From assembly GCA_963752565.1 (NCBI GenBank), contig CAVVZC010000018.1, forward strand, positions 1-64,000: a stretch of DNA of 64,000 nucleotides. Direction: 5' to 3'. A program made the translations under genes and the position numbers. Source of the stretch: UBA11574 sp963752565 (lineage in GTDB: Bacteria; Desulfobacterota; Desulfobacteria; Desulfobacterales; UBA11574). Shown in pieces: positions 51,806 through 60,839 of the stretch. Position 1 is the first letter of the stretch; each line of letters starts with the position of its first letter. The notes beneath the pieces were generated by a model that had not been told where the DNA came from, made no database searches, and saw only the letters and a program-made list of their open reading frames with translations.

Positions 51806-52729
51806 CTAGTTTAGAATGTATTTTTTAGGATTAACAGGAAGACCGTTTAATAATACTTCATAATGGAGATGGGATCCGGTGCTGCGCCCTGTGTTGCCCA
51901 TCAATGCAACGACATCACCTCTTTTGACCGCCTCACCCCGCTTTTTTAATGCCTTATGAATATGTCCGTAACGGGTAATCATCCCGTGCCCATGATCGAT
52001 TTTCATCATTTTGCCATAGGAACCATTACGCCCGACAAACGTTACAACCCCATCTGCGGTCGCAATGACCTTGGTTCCCTTTCGGCCTGCGATGTCAAGG
52101 CCTTTGTGGAATTCACGTAAACCGGTAAACGGTGAAATGCGATATCCGAATCCCGAAGATAACCATCCCTCTGTTGGACGAATGGACGGTGTAGAAGACA
52201 ACAGATTGCGTTGGCTTTTAAGACCTTCATATAAAGATTCAAACACTTTTTCCTGACTGGCCGAAGCTAAAGTCAGCTCCCGTGTCTGTTCATGCATTTC
52301 ACGCAACAGGCTGTTGTGTCTATCAGTTAGAGGAAGCTGTGAGTCAAGATCTTCAGGAATGGAACCACCGACTCCGAAAAGATTGTCTTGTTCAGAGGAT
52401 TTTTCTATGTTGGCAATAACCCGTATCTTTTGTTCAAATGTATTCAATTTAACCAGACTAGATTTCAATGAATTGATCTCATCTGCAAATTTTTGAATCT
52501 GCTTCCGCTGATTGAGAATCTCGTCAGATTGTTTGGCAATTGTATTTTTAACCTCAGTTTTGTTAAATGTAATCTTAAGATTAAGATAATCGAAAAAGAT
52601 TGCTGCGGTCATAAACAAAAAGAATGCTAAGAAACCGCTGACAATCCATAAATGGCGCCTGGAAACAGCCAGCTGTTTCACAGTTTTTCCCGTATAATTT
52701 AAAATGTAAAAAGATATTTTCTCGTCCAT
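51806..52729 (-). CDS. M23-family metallopeptidase with coiled coil
   Basis: A 307-residue membrane-anchored murein endopeptidase or activator. One helix near 25-50 (LWIVSGFLAFFLFMTAAIFF), coiled coil about 55-135, and a LytM/M23 domain at the C-terminus with the zinc ligands in FHKGLDIA (H-x3-D) and SHLHYEV, plus YGHIHKAL. It cuts peptide crosslinks or activates amidases. All catalytic residues are kept. It is upstream of secA on the same strand and flanked by inverted copies of a palindromic element. Confidence 0.92.
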   Translation of the reverse strand: MDEKISFYILNYTGKTVKQLAVSRRHLWIVSGFLAFFLFMTAAIFFDYLNLKITFNKTEVKNTIAKQSDEILNQRKQIQKFADEINSLKSSLVKLNTFEQKIRVIANIEKSSEQDNLFGVGGSIPEDLDSQLPLTDRHNSLLREMHEQTRELTLASASQEKVFESLYEGLKSQRNLLSSTPSIRPTEGWLSSGFGYRISPFTGLREFHKGLDIAGRKGTKVIATADGVVTFVGRNGSYGKMMKIDHGHGMITRYGHIHKALKKRGEAVKRGDVVALMGNTGRSTGSHLHYEVLLNGLPVNPKKYILN

Positions 52730-52972
52730 AATAATTTTTTACGGTTTAGAAAAACACCGATATAGAATAAAAACTATTAATTTTAAAAGGTTATAAAACA
52801 ATACATCTTGTTGAATCACCAAACGCAAAACACCATATATAAAACACTCTCATTAAAAGATGAATGGACTGACTTTTAGGAGAGTTTTATTAATTAAAAA
52901 ATTTTCTGTATTCTATCATAAAGAGGTTGGGTTTGTCAATAACCAGGATGATTTTAGATTTTTATTGAAAAT

Positions 52973-53179
52973 TTGAGACCTTTGAAAAATATTCATTTTT
53001 GTTCGAGTTTAAGGAAGATGTAAATTTTAACCATTTGAATACATTGAGCATTTCTAAAATTAACCCGCCAAAATTCGGGGGCGGGTTTAAATTTGAGCCT
53101 GACCCCAGAGAAATAGGCCGCGCATTTCACAGGGCAGGCGCAGAAATTGGGCAAAAAGGGAGGTTTGCAAAGGTCTCAA
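52973..53179. repeat. Palindromic element, family TGAGACCTTTG, copy B
   Basis: Starts TTGAGACCTTTGAAAAATAT and ends TTTGCAAAGGTCTCAA. Its reverse complement follows copy A (51381-51525), with an internal extension of about 60 bp containing a hairpin (CCCGCC...GGCGGG). A 72-codon open frame over it is a by-product of the repeat. Confidence 0.85.
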
Positions 53180-53230
53180 TTAAAGGCGTAAAGGGTGTTC
53201 GGTTAAACACCAAGTAAAAGACATGCATAT

Positions 53231-53267
53231 AGAATAACGGGGAAAGAGCGTCTCTCCCCGTTATTCT
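53231..53267 (-). terminator. Hairpin after folD
   Basis: AGAATAACGGGGA and TCCCCGTTATTCT form a perfect 13-bp stem with an 11-base loop, 12 bases beyond the folD stop. There is no immediate U-run, so the terminator is probable rather than certain. Confidence 0.6.
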
Positions 53268-53278
53268 GGATGATAGGA

Positions 53279-54187
53279 TTAAGCGATTCCAAGTTTAAAT
53301 TTAAGGGCCTTCAGTGTATTTTTCATGAGCATGGTGATGGTCATAGGCCCGACACCGCCCGGTACCGGGGTAATGTAACCGGCAACCTCTTTGGCAGCAT
53401 CAAAGTCGACATCTCCACTTAAAATCGCGATCTTTTTCCCGGTTTTCTCACTGATCTTTTCCCCGACCCTGTTGACACCGACATCTATTACACAAGCTCC
53501 CCCTTTGATCCACTCGGGTTTTACCAGACCCGGAACCCCAGCGGCCACAATCAGAATGTCCGCGCGTTTACAATGGGCGGCCAGGTCTTTTGTTCCGGTA
53601 TGAACGATAGTCACCGTTGAATTGGCACCGACGCCTTTCTGGAGCATCATATTGGCAATGGGTTTACCCACAATATTTGAACGACCGACCACCACTACTT
53701 CAGCACCCTTTGTTTCAACACCGGACCGAACGATCATTTCTTGAATGCCTGCGGGTGTACAGGGAGGAAATTTGACCTCATCGCCACCAATCATGAGTCT
53801 TCCCACATTGACCGGATGAAATCCATCCACATCTTTGTCAGGATCGATGGCGTTTAACACCTTCTTATCATCAATATGTTTGGGAAGTGGCAACTGGACA
53901 AGAATGCCGTTGATGGTATCGTCATTGTTGTATTTGTCAACAAGACCCAGAAGCACATCTTCGTCAAGATCTACCGACTGGGTATCCTGGATCTCATGAA
54001 AACCAAGCTGCTGAGCAGTTTTGATTTTTGCAGTTACATAGGAAATGGAGGCGGGGTCTTCTCCAACCAGAATGGTCACAAGGCCGGGAACAACACCATG
54101 CTTTTCTTTAATTTCTTTTACATCGGCTTCAATCTCCTTGAGAATCTCGTCTCTGATAACCGTACCTTTAATAAGTTTTGCTGACAT
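53279..54187 (-). CDS. folD: FolD methylene-THF dehydrogenase/cyclohydrolase
   Basis: A 302-residue bifunctional enzyme interconverting methylene-, methenyl- and formyl-tetrahydrofolate. The active-site Y-x3-K is in SYVTAKIKTA, with the QLPLPKHID segment, DKDVDGFHPVN, VVVGRSNIVGKP and PVPGGVGPMT. It supplies C1 units and also serves the methyl branch of the Wood-Ljungdahl pathway in sulfate reducers. AAGGAG lies 7 bases before the ATG. It is monocistronic by spacing. Confidence 0.97.
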   Translation of the reverse strand: MSAKLIKGTVIRDEILKEIEADVKEIKEKHGVVPGLVTILVGEDPASISYVTAKIKTAQQLGFHEIQDTQSVDLDEDVLLGLVDKYNNDDTINGILVQLPLPKHIDDKKVLNAIDPDKDVDGFHPVNVGRLMIGGDEVKFPPCTPAGIQEMIVRSGVETKGAEVVVVGRSNIVGKPIANMMLQKGVGANSTVTIVHTGTKDLAAHCKRADILIVAAGVPGLVKPEWIKGGACVIDVGVNRVGEKISEKTGKKIAILSGDVDFDAAKEVAGYITPVPGGVGPMTITMLMKNTLKALKFKLGIA

Positions 54188-54577
54188 TTTTAATCTCCTT
54201 TCACCAAAAGTTTAAAATTTTGATACAAACCTTTTATATATTCGGCTTCCGTTGTTTGTGTTTTAATGTGTTAATGAATGCTTAGAAATTATTTTACGTG
54301 TGGTATTGAAATCATAAATACAAAAAAGCTAAAGGAATGATTAATAACGGAACGACACGTTTTATTAATCCAATAAAATCGTAATGTCAAGAAGTCTCGT
54401 CATATGATCTTGATAAAGGTATCCTGCTTCTAACAGAACAACCACAATATCTGAGAAATCAAATTTTTTATTGTCTTATTTTTCATTTTATTGTATCGGA
54501 TTTCAATAATTTGTAAGAAATTTCATTATTAATTTTTTGCTTCACCATCCAATTTACCACTTAAAAAGGAGGAAACT
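54188..54577. other. Divergent spacer between folD and the TRAP operon
   Basis: 390 bp, AT-rich, with no gene or clear repeat. It must carry the folD and dctP promoters. Confidence 0.45.
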
Positions 54578-54580
54578 GTG

Positions 54581-55591
54581 ATGACCAAAAGAATCGCTAT
54601 GTTTTTCTGGGCCGTTGTTCTTGGAATAACCTTGACAGCGACGAGCGTGTTCAGTGCAGGAGCAAAACCGACCAAACTAACCTTCAGTATTTTTTTTCCA
54701 CCGACCCATGGGCAGACAAAAGCTGCAATGGACTGGGCCAAAGAAATTGAAAAGCTCACTGACAATAAAGTTCAGATCACCGTTTTTCCCGGCGGAACCC
54801 TTACAAAAGCACCTCAATGCTATAGCGGCACTGTAAAGGGGATATCGGATTTGGGCTTCAGCCTTTTTGCGTATACCCGTGGACGTTTCCCGGTCATGGC
54901 CGCAGTTGACCTTCCCATGGGCTATGCCAACGGAAAAGTCGCCAGCAGGGTGGCTCAGGAGTTTGCCAAGACATTTAAGCCCAAAGAGTTAAGTGACGTA
55001 AAAGTGCTTTATCTTCATGCTCATGGTCCCGGACTTTTGCATACCAAGAAACCGGTCAAAAAACTTGAGGATCTGAAAGGCATGAAGATCAGGGCCACAG
55101 GCTTAAGTGCCAAGATTGTAAAAGCGCTTGGCGGAGTTCCTGTTGCGATGCCCCAGGGCGGCACCTATGAAGCCCTCAAAAAAGGAGTTGTCGAAGGGAC
55201 GTTTGGCCCCATGGAGGTTTTAAAGGGATGGAAACAGGCTGAAGTCATCAAATACACAACAGAATGTTACGGCGTCGGCTACACCACCACATTCTTCATT
55301 GTAATGAATCTGGATAAGTGGAACGCGCTTCCAGCCGATATAAAGAAAGTTTTCGATGAGGTGAGTGATAAATATACCGACGTTCACGGTAATGTATGGG
55401 ACAGCACCGATCAAGAAGGCAGAAAATATACATTAAGTCTTGGCAACGAGATCATATCACTGTCAGACAAAGAGAATGCCAAATGGCGAAAAGCTGCTGA
55501 ACCGGTCATCAACGACTATATTGCAAATACTCCCGACGGGGATAAGCATGTTAAGAAAATAAGAGCGTTGATGAAACAATATTCAAAATAG
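54581..55591 (+). CDS. dctP: TRAP transporter solute receptor (DctP)
   Basis: A 336-residue periplasmic binding protein with a signal peptide (MTKRIAMFFWAVVLGITLTA...FSAGA). DctP features are the G-x-R/K-x-K-A-TG-like segment KGMKIRATGLSAKIVKALGG and GAVPVAMPQ-type loop, with YEALKKGVVEGTFGPMEV. The Arg in KIRATG usually binds a carboxylate, so an organic acid is the likely ligand. AGGAGG lies 8 bases before the ATG (a GTG also precedes at 54578). A terminator separates it from dctQM. Confidence 0.92.
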   Translation: MTKRIAMFFWAVVLGITLTATSVFSAGAKPTKLTFSIFFPPTHGQTKAAMDWAKEIEKLTDNKVQITVFPGGTLTKAPQCYSGTVKGISDLGFSLFAYTRGRFPVMAAVDLPMGYANGKVASRVAQEFAKTFKPKELSDVKVLYLHAHGPGLLHTKKPVKKLEDLKGMKIRATGLSAKIVKALGGVPVAMPQGGTYEALKKGVVEGTFGPMEVLKGWKQAEVIKYTTECYGVGYTTTFFIVMNLDKWNALPADIKKVFDEVSDKYTDVHGNVWDSTDQEGRKYTLSLGNEIISLSDKENAKWRKAAEPVINDYIANTPDGDKHVKKIRALMKQYSK

Positions 55592-55604
55592 GATGATAAA
55601 TTCC

Positions 55605-55651
55605 CGGGTTGTCCTGGTCAGACATGAATTGCCACGGGCAACCCTTTTTTT
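55605..55651 (+). terminator. Intrinsic terminator after dctP
   Basis: GGGTTGTCC (55605-55613) pairs with GGGCAACCC (55635-55643) with a single G-U or mismatch and a 21-base loop, followed by eight T. It should reduce permease expression relative to the receptor. Confidence 0.8.
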
Positions 55652-55728
55652 TCGATCTTGAAAACCTGGTCCTTTGAGATAGGTCAGAGTTAAGCGGCTC
55701 TGCCAGAAGATACGGTGCGATAGTTTAA

Positions 55729-55858
55729 AGTGAACTAAAGTTTAAAGTGAGCTAAATCCGCCAAAGTTCGGTGGCGGATAAAGTTAAGGAATTCTGACAA
55801 TTATATATAATTTCAGTGGAGCGTAGCGACTCAACAATTTTAGGCACTTTAGATCACT
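55729..55858. repeat. Inverted-repeat element between dctP and dctQ
   Basis: AGTGAACTAAAGT (55729-55741) matches the complement of ACTTTAGATCACT (55846-55858) at 12 of 13 positions. Inside is a hairpin (ATCCGCCAAAGTTCGGTGGCGGAT). The remaining bases to 55994 contain two short stem-loops (CCCCTTTCAGGGG and CCCTTTGGG) and no gene. Confidence 0.6.
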
Positions 55859-55994
55859 ATAGGCACTTTTAACTTATCTGGTTATTAGGCAAACAGCCCC
55901 TTTCAGGGGCAAACCAAAGCCTATCCCTTTGGGCCAGGATTATTTACTTTTGAACCAATGTCGAGTCCTAACAACGTAATAACTATAAAACACA

Positions 55995-56480
55995 ATGCAA
56001 ATTTTTGAAAAATTGGGCCACGGTTTGGCAAAAAAAATGTACTGGGTTGCAGGAACGGCCATTGTTGCCATGATGTTACTTACCTGCGCAGATGTTGTTT
56101 TACGTTATTTTCGCAGACCCATTCCCGGAACCTATGAGCTGGTCTGCTTTCTGGGAGCCGTCGCCGTCTCTTTTGCCATGGCCCATACATCCATAGAAAA
56201 AGGGCATGTATCGGTGAGCTTTATTGTCAGTCTTTTCCCTTCGAGGATTCAAAGGCTCATTGAATGTATAACCAGCTGCTTTGGATTATTCCTTTTTGCA
56301 CTCATTGCATGGCAGTCCATCATTTATGCAAATGATCTTCACGCTTCGCGTGAGGTTTCACTAACGTTAGAACTCCCCTTTTATCCATTTGTGTATGGAA
56401 TCGGTTTTTCTGCGGCAGTGGTTTGTCTTATACTTTTATCTGATTTAATTAAAAATGCTTTGAAGATCTTGGAGAAATGA
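55995..56480 (+). CDS. dctQ: TRAP transporter small permease (DctQ)
   Basis: A 161-residue membrane protein with four helices and the DctQ pattern (VLRYFRRPIPGTYELVCFLG, followed by AHTSIEKGHVSVSFI). It partners DctM and the receptor to import organic acids with sodium. It lacks a strong SD. It ends inside the start of dctM (ATGA overlap). The long gap from dctP contains a terminator and a repeat, so it may have its own promoter. Confidence 0.9.
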   Translation: MQIFEKLGHGLAKKMYWVAGTAIVAMMLLTCADVVLRYFRRPIPGTYELVCFLGAVAVSFAMAHTSIEKGHVSVSFIVSLFPSRIQRLIECITSCFGLFLFALIAWQSIIYANDLHASREVSLTLELPFYPFVYGIGFSAAVVCLILLSDLIKNALKILEK

Positions 56481-57778
56481 GCCTATCAACCACTGGAATC
56501 ATTGGGATTATCGTCCTGATTGTCCTTTTGTATTCAAAAATGCCTGTGGGTTTTGCCATGGGTTTTCTGGGACTCATCGGATTCAGCTATGTGGTAAATT
56601 TTGATGCAGGATTGAATCTTTTGGTCCGGGATGTCTGGGATGTTTTTTCCTCCTATAATTTGACCGTTATTCCCCTTTTTGTGTTTATGGGCCAGATTGC
56701 CTTTCACGCCGGCATCAGCCGCAGGCTGTATGATTCAGCCTATGTGCTGCTGGGGCATCGGCGCGGGGGTCTGGCCATGACAACCGTGGGTGCCTGCGCC
56801 GCTTTCTCCGCCATATGCGGCTCAACCAATGCAACAGCGGCCACCATGGCCACGGTTGCCCTTCCTGAAATGAAAAGATATGGATACGATATGGGCCTTG
56901 CCACAGGTACCGTGGCTGCGGCTGGAAGTCTTGGTATTCTTATACCTCCCAGTGTGATTTTCATCGTCTACGGCATTCTCACCGAGCAGTCCATTGGAAA
57001 ACTTTTCGCAGCCGGTATCCTGCCCGGCATTCTCCTTTGCTTTCTTTTTCTTTTGACCATTCATCTTCGTGTCATGAAAAACCCCTCTCTGGCCCCCCCG
57101 GGTCCCAAGAGCAATATTCGTGAAAAATTCAGATCCTTTACCGGCATACTCGAAACCATGATATTGTTTGCACTGGTTATGGGCGGAATTTTTTTTGGGC
57201 TATTCACACCCACCGAGGCTGCGGCAACAGGCGCTTTTATGACCCTTCTCATCGCCATAATCAGGAGACAACTTTACTGGAAAGGGTTTATTCAATCCCT
57301 TGCAGATACAACCAAAATCAGTTGTATGATCATGGTAATCGTCACCGGTGCGGTGATATTCGGTCATTTTATGGCCATTACCCGGATACCTTATTTGCTT
57401 GCCGATTATGTAAGTTCTCTTCCGCTTCCGCCCCATGCGATTATCGGCGTGATCATTTTAGTCTATCTTATCGGGGGCTGTTTTATGGATGCACTGGCCA
57501 TGATCATGCTGACCATCCCCATATTTTTTCCGGTTGTTCAAACCCTCGGGTTTGATCCGATCTGGTTCGGTGTGGTCATTGTTCTAATCACGGAAATGGG
57601 TGTAATTACGCCGCCTGTGGGTATAAATGTCTATGTGGTCTATGGTGTGGCAAGGGATGTCCCTTTAGAGAAAATCTTCAAGGGAGTTTTTCCCATGCTC
57701 ATATCTTTGCTTGTGTGCAATCTGCTCCTTATTTTGTTTCCCCAAATCGCCCTCTGGCTGCCAAGCCTCATGCGGTGA
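56477..57778 (+). CDS. dctM: TRAP transporter large permease (DctM)
   Basis: A 433-residue membrane protein with about 12 helices and typical DctM motifs: LYSKMPVGFAMGFLG, GGLAMTTVGACAAFSAICGSTNATAATM-like glycine-rich loop, GSLGILIPPSVIFIVYGI and the C-terminal EMGVITPPVGINVYV. It forms the transport channel. GGAGAA lies just before the ATG, which overlaps the dctQ stop. Confidence 0.95.
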   Translation: MSLSTTGIIGIIVLIVLLYSKMPVGFAMGFLGLIGFSYVVNFDAGLNLLVRDVWDVFSSYNLTVIPLFVFMGQIAFHAGISRRLYDSAYVLLGHRRGGLAMTTVGACAAFSAICGSTNATAATMATVALPEMKRYGYDMGLATGTVAAAGSLGILIPPSVIFIVYGILTEQSIGKLFAAGILPGILLCFLFLLTIHLRVMKNPSLAPPGPKSNIREKFRSFTGILETMILFALVMGGIFFGLFTPTEAAATGAFMTLLIAIIRRQLYWKGFIQSLADTTKISCMIMVIVTGAVIFGHFMAITRIPYLLADYVSSLPLPPHAIIGVIILVYLIGGCFMDALAMIMLTIPIFFPVVQTLGFDPIWFGVVIVLITEMGVITPPVGINVYVVYGVARDVPLEKIFKGVFPMLISLLVCNLLLILFPQIALWLPSLMR

Positions 57779-57851
57779 AATAAACCCAGGTAAAGCGGTT
57801 AAAGATTAATGGGTTCACGGTTCACCATAGCCAACCTCCCCAATTAAACTA

Positions 57852-57990
57852 GAACCTATCTCAAAAATAAGATTAGGGTTCAGGGCAAGGCGCGAACGGT
57901 GAAAATGCGGAGCATACACGTAGTATGTGAGCATTTTGAACCGTTTCGCAACGCAGCCATGGGCAGTTAGATTTTTTTTGAGATAGGTCC
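57852..57990. repeat. Palindromic element touching the argC stop
   Basis: Outer arms GAACCTATCTCAAAAATAAG and the complement of TTTTTTTGAGATAGGTCC; inner arms GCGAACGGTGAAAATG and CATTTTGAACCGTTTCGC around ACACGTAGTATG. Its right end overlaps the argC stop codon by one base. The core architecture is the same as in the elements at 151 and 3927. Confidence 0.8.
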
Positions 57991-59027
57991 TAAACAGGAA
58001 AAGGAACCATTTTTAGCCCTGCGGTTTCATCCAGACCAAGCATGATGTTCATGTTTTGAACAGCCTGCCCCGCTGCACCTTTTACCAGGTTGTCGATGGC
58101 CGAAATCAGGATCAGACGTTGGTTCCGTTTATCTATCTTAAATCCGATGTCACAATAATTGGTACCGCGAACATTCCGGGTGTCAGGCAAACGGCTTTCT
58201 TTACAGATACGAACAAACGGACGTCCGGAATAAAATGTGGTGAGACAATCCTCAATATCTTTGTGGCCAATGTCTCTTACAGGAGTGGTATACAGGGTGG
58301 TAAGTATTCCCCGGGACATGGGAACAAGGTGGGGAACAAACGTAAGATGCACCGGCTTGCCGGTTTCAATGGTCAGCACCTCCTCCATCTCGGGGTTGTG
58401 CCGGTGTTCTGCTACCTTATATGCCTTAAACGATTCGTTAACCTCACAAAAGTGAGCTGTCAAGGATAAGCTGCGGCCGGCGCCGCTAACGCCGGATTTT
58501 GAATCGGCAACAATGGTATGGGTATCGATAAAATTGCGCTTCAATAACGGCAACAGAGGCAAAAGTACACCGGTGGGATAACATCCGGGAGCACCCACAA
58601 GGGTTGCATTCTTAATCTGTTCGAAATAGACTTCACAGAGTCCATATACTGATTTTTCAAGCAAATCCGTTGCCGTATGCTTCTGATAATGCGCCTCATA
58701 CGTTGCAGAATCCTTGAATCTAAAATCCGCCGAAAGGTCGATAACCTTTTTGCCTCGAGAAATAAGCTCAGGCACAATCTCCATGGGAATCTTGTGTGGA
58801 AGCGCGGTAAATACAACTTCCGCGTTGTCACATATTTTATCCACGGACAGGGCCTCACACACCAGATTCACAGAACCTGTCATTGAGGGAAAAATCTCGT
58901 CAAACTTTAAACCGGCATACTGGCGAGACGTCAGGATGGTCAACTCGATATCGGGATGACCGCAAAGTATCCGCACAAGCTCGGCACCGGCATAACCGGT
59001 AGCACCTATTATACCCACCCGTATCAT
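57990..59027 (-). CDS. argC: N-acetyl-gamma-glutamyl-phosphate reductase ArgC
   Basis: A 345-residue NADPH enzyme of arginine synthesis. It has the N-terminal GIIGATGYAGAEL motif, the active-site Cys in LVGAPGCYPTG and VSGAGRSLS, FVPHLVPMSRGI and the end GAAGQAVQNMNIM. The upstream ATG at 59039 is in frame, but GGGG in its codons lies before the ATG at 59027, which gives the standard MIRVGIIGATGY. No other arg gene is near. The end meets a palindromic repeat. Confidence 0.95.
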   Translation of the reverse strand: MIRVGIIGATGYAGAELVRILCGHPDIELTILTSRQYAGLKFDEIFPSMTGSVNLVCEALSVDKICDNAEVVFTALPHKIPMEIVPELISRGKKVIDLSADFRFKDSATYEAHYQKHTATDLLEKSVYGLCEVYFEQIKNATLVGAPGCYPTGVLLPLLPLLKRNFIDTHTIVADSKSGVSGAGRSLSLTAHFCEVNESFKAYKVAEHRHNPEMEEVLTIETGKPVHLTFVPHLVPMSRGILTTLYTTPVRDIGHKDIEDCLTTFYSGRPFVRICKESRLPDTRNVRGTNYCDIGFKIDKRNQRLILISAIDNLVKGAAGQAVQNMNIMLGLDETAGLKMVPFPV

Positions 59028-59354
59028 ATCGTCCCCCATCTTTTATATGATTTTTGATTGAAGATTGACGATTGAAAACAACTGTCTATCATCCAAATTA
59101 TCACCTTTCAATGATCAAGGTCCAGGATAAAAATACTTGAAAACAAGTAATAGTATTAGTCCTTTGAAATAAATCAATTTTAAAGGAGCTTCAGGTACAA
59201 TCGATTGACGATTTTCTATTGAAGATTGTCGGAGAGAAGCGTAGATCCCGATTCATCGGGGAATTTTAAGGAATTATTCCAATGTTATTAATGAAAAGAG
59301 AAAGGGCGATACTACAAATTTTCAATCTTCAATTGTCAATTTTCAATTTGGTTT
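59028..59354. repeat. Intergenic stretch with repeated GATTGAAGATTG motifs
   Basis: Several copies of a short motif (TTGAAGATTGACGATTG, CTATTGAAGATTGTC) and, inverted, TTTTCAATCTTCAATTGTC. Segments 59205-59229 and 59322-59346 are imperfect inverted repeats. The same motif appears near 2240 and 31190. No gene is seen. Confidence 0.5.
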
Positions 59355-60068
59355 TTAGCCGCCCAGATAGGCCTGCTTGACTTCGGGATTTGCAAGCAGC
59401 ATTTCAGAGCTTCCTTCCAGAACCAGGCTTCCGCTTTCGAGCACATAGCCGCGCTGCGCAAATTGAAGCGCCATCCGGGCATTCTGCTCCACAAGCAAAA
59501 TGGTGGTTCCTTCCTCGTTGAGTTGTTTGAGCGCATTAAAGACATTCAGCATTAATAAAGGTGCAAGACCCATTGAAGGCTCGTCCAGGAGCATGATCCT
59601 TCTTCCGCTCATAAACGCCCTCCCGATGGCGAGCATCTGTTGTTCTCCGCCGCTCAGTGTTCCTGATTTCTGGTTTTTACGTTCTTCAAGACGTGGGAAA
59701 ATACTGAATACTCTCTTGAGGTCCTCCTGGATCTTTTCGTTGTCTTTTCTGGAAAAAGTAGCCAGCCGGAGATTCTCCATAATCGTCAGGTTACCGAACA
59801 GTCGTCTACCTTCGGGAACATGAGAAATCCCGAACTCACTCACCACCTTGTCTGCAGGGTATTTCAGAAGGTCATTGCCCATGAACGTCATTGTTGTTCC
59901 TTCTTCCACCGGAACCAATCTTGAAATTGCTCTCAGCGTTGTACTCTTACCAGCCCCATTGGCACCGATGATGCAAACAATCTCGCCATCATCGATCTGA
60001 AAATCAATTCCGTGAAGCGCACGAATATTACCATACGAAACTTGAAGGTTTTCCACTGATAACAACAT
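59355..60068 (-). CDS. livF: Branched-chain amino-acid ABC transporter ATPase LivF
   Basis: A 237-residue ATPase. Walker A GANGAGKST, signature LSGGEQQMLAIGRAFM, Walker B IMLLDEPSMGLAP and the His in LVEQNARMAL. LivF pairs with LivG to power import. Its start overlaps the stop of livG by one base, and it is the last gene of the livKHMGF order. Confidence 0.95.
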   Translation of the reverse strand: MLLSVENLQVSYGNIRALHGIDFQIDDGEIVCIIGANGAGKSTTLRAISRLVPVEEGTTMTFMGNDLLKYPADKVVSEFGISHVPEGRRLFGNLTIMENLRLATFSRKDNEKIQEDLKRVFSIFPRLEERKNQKSGTLSGGEQQMLAIGRAFMSGRRIMLLDEPSMGLAPLLMLNVFNALKQLNEEGTTILLVEQNARMALQFAQRGYVLESGSLVLEGSSEMLLANPEVKQAYLGG

Positions 60069-60838
60069 TAGAGCACCACCTCTTTGCCCAGATAAGCATC
60101 AATTACTTTTGGGTCGTTTTGAATTTCTTCCGGTGTGCCCTCGGAGATAACCCGGCCAAAGTCAAGGGTCTGGATGATCTCGCACAACTCCATAACCATC
60201 TTCAACCTGTGTTCGATGAGAAAAATGGCCAGGCCCAGTTCTCGGTGAACATGCCTGATGATCTCCATCATCTGAATCAGCTCTTCCGGATTCATTCCGG
60301 CCGTGGGTTCATCCAGAAACAGTATTTTGGGTTCTATGGCCAGGGCCCGGGCCATCTCAACCCTTCGTTGATCACCGTAAGGAAGATTAATGACGACCTG
60401 ATCTGCAATGTGGTCGACACCGACTATTTTCAAAAGGTCGTGGGCTTTCGCCTCGATTTTTGCTTCTTCCCTTTGCCGCTTGGGTGTGCCGAAAAAGGCC
60501 CCGATGAGACCATAGGTTATCTTAGAGTAACACGCCATCTTTACGTGCTCAAGGACGGTCATATGCCGCCAGAGCTGTAAATTTTGGAAGGTTCTGGCGA
60601 TGCCCATGTCCGCGATCCGGTGAGGCTCGAGGCCGGTAATTCTTTTGCTTTCCAGATAGATGTCTCCTTCAGTGGGTTTGTAGATACCGGTAATGAGGTT
60701 AAAAATCGTGGTTTTGCCTGCCCCGTTGGGTCCGATGAGACCTCTGATCTGGCCGGGTTCTATTTTTAGATCGTAGTTGTTGACGGCCCGCAAACCCCCA
60801 AAGTCGTGGCTCATTTTATCAACACGAAGCAGTGGCAT
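60068..60838 (-). CDS. livG: Branched-chain amino-acid ABC transporter ATPase LivG
   Basis: A 256-residue ATPase with Walker A GPNGAGKTT, the LivG-specific loop GIARTFQNLQLWRHMTVLEH, a degenerate signature PYGDQRRVEMARAL, Walker B ILFLDEPTAGMNPEE and the switch region IEHRLKMVM. It starts 1 bp after livM ends, and AGAGG precedes the ATG. Substrates of the Liv family include branched-chain amino acids, amides and urea. Confidence 0.95.
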   Translation of the reverse strand: MPLLRVDKMSHDFGGLRAVNNYDLKIEPGQIRGLIGPNGAGKTTIFNLITGIYKPTEGDIYLESKRITGLEPHRIADMGIARTFQNLQLWRHMTVLEHVKMACYSKITYGLIGAFFGTPKRQREEAKIEAKAHDLLKIVGVDHIADQVVINLPYGDQRRVEMARALAIEPKILFLDEPTAGMNPEELIQMMEIIRHVHRELGLAIFLIEHRLKMVMELCEIIQTLDFGRVISEGTPEEIQNDPKVIDAYLGKEVVL

Positions 60839-60839
60839 T

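Noticed and set aside
52999..53217. 72-codon plus-strand open frame
   Set aside because: It lies almost wholly inside the palindromic element at 52973-53179 and reflects that repeat; no SD or homology.
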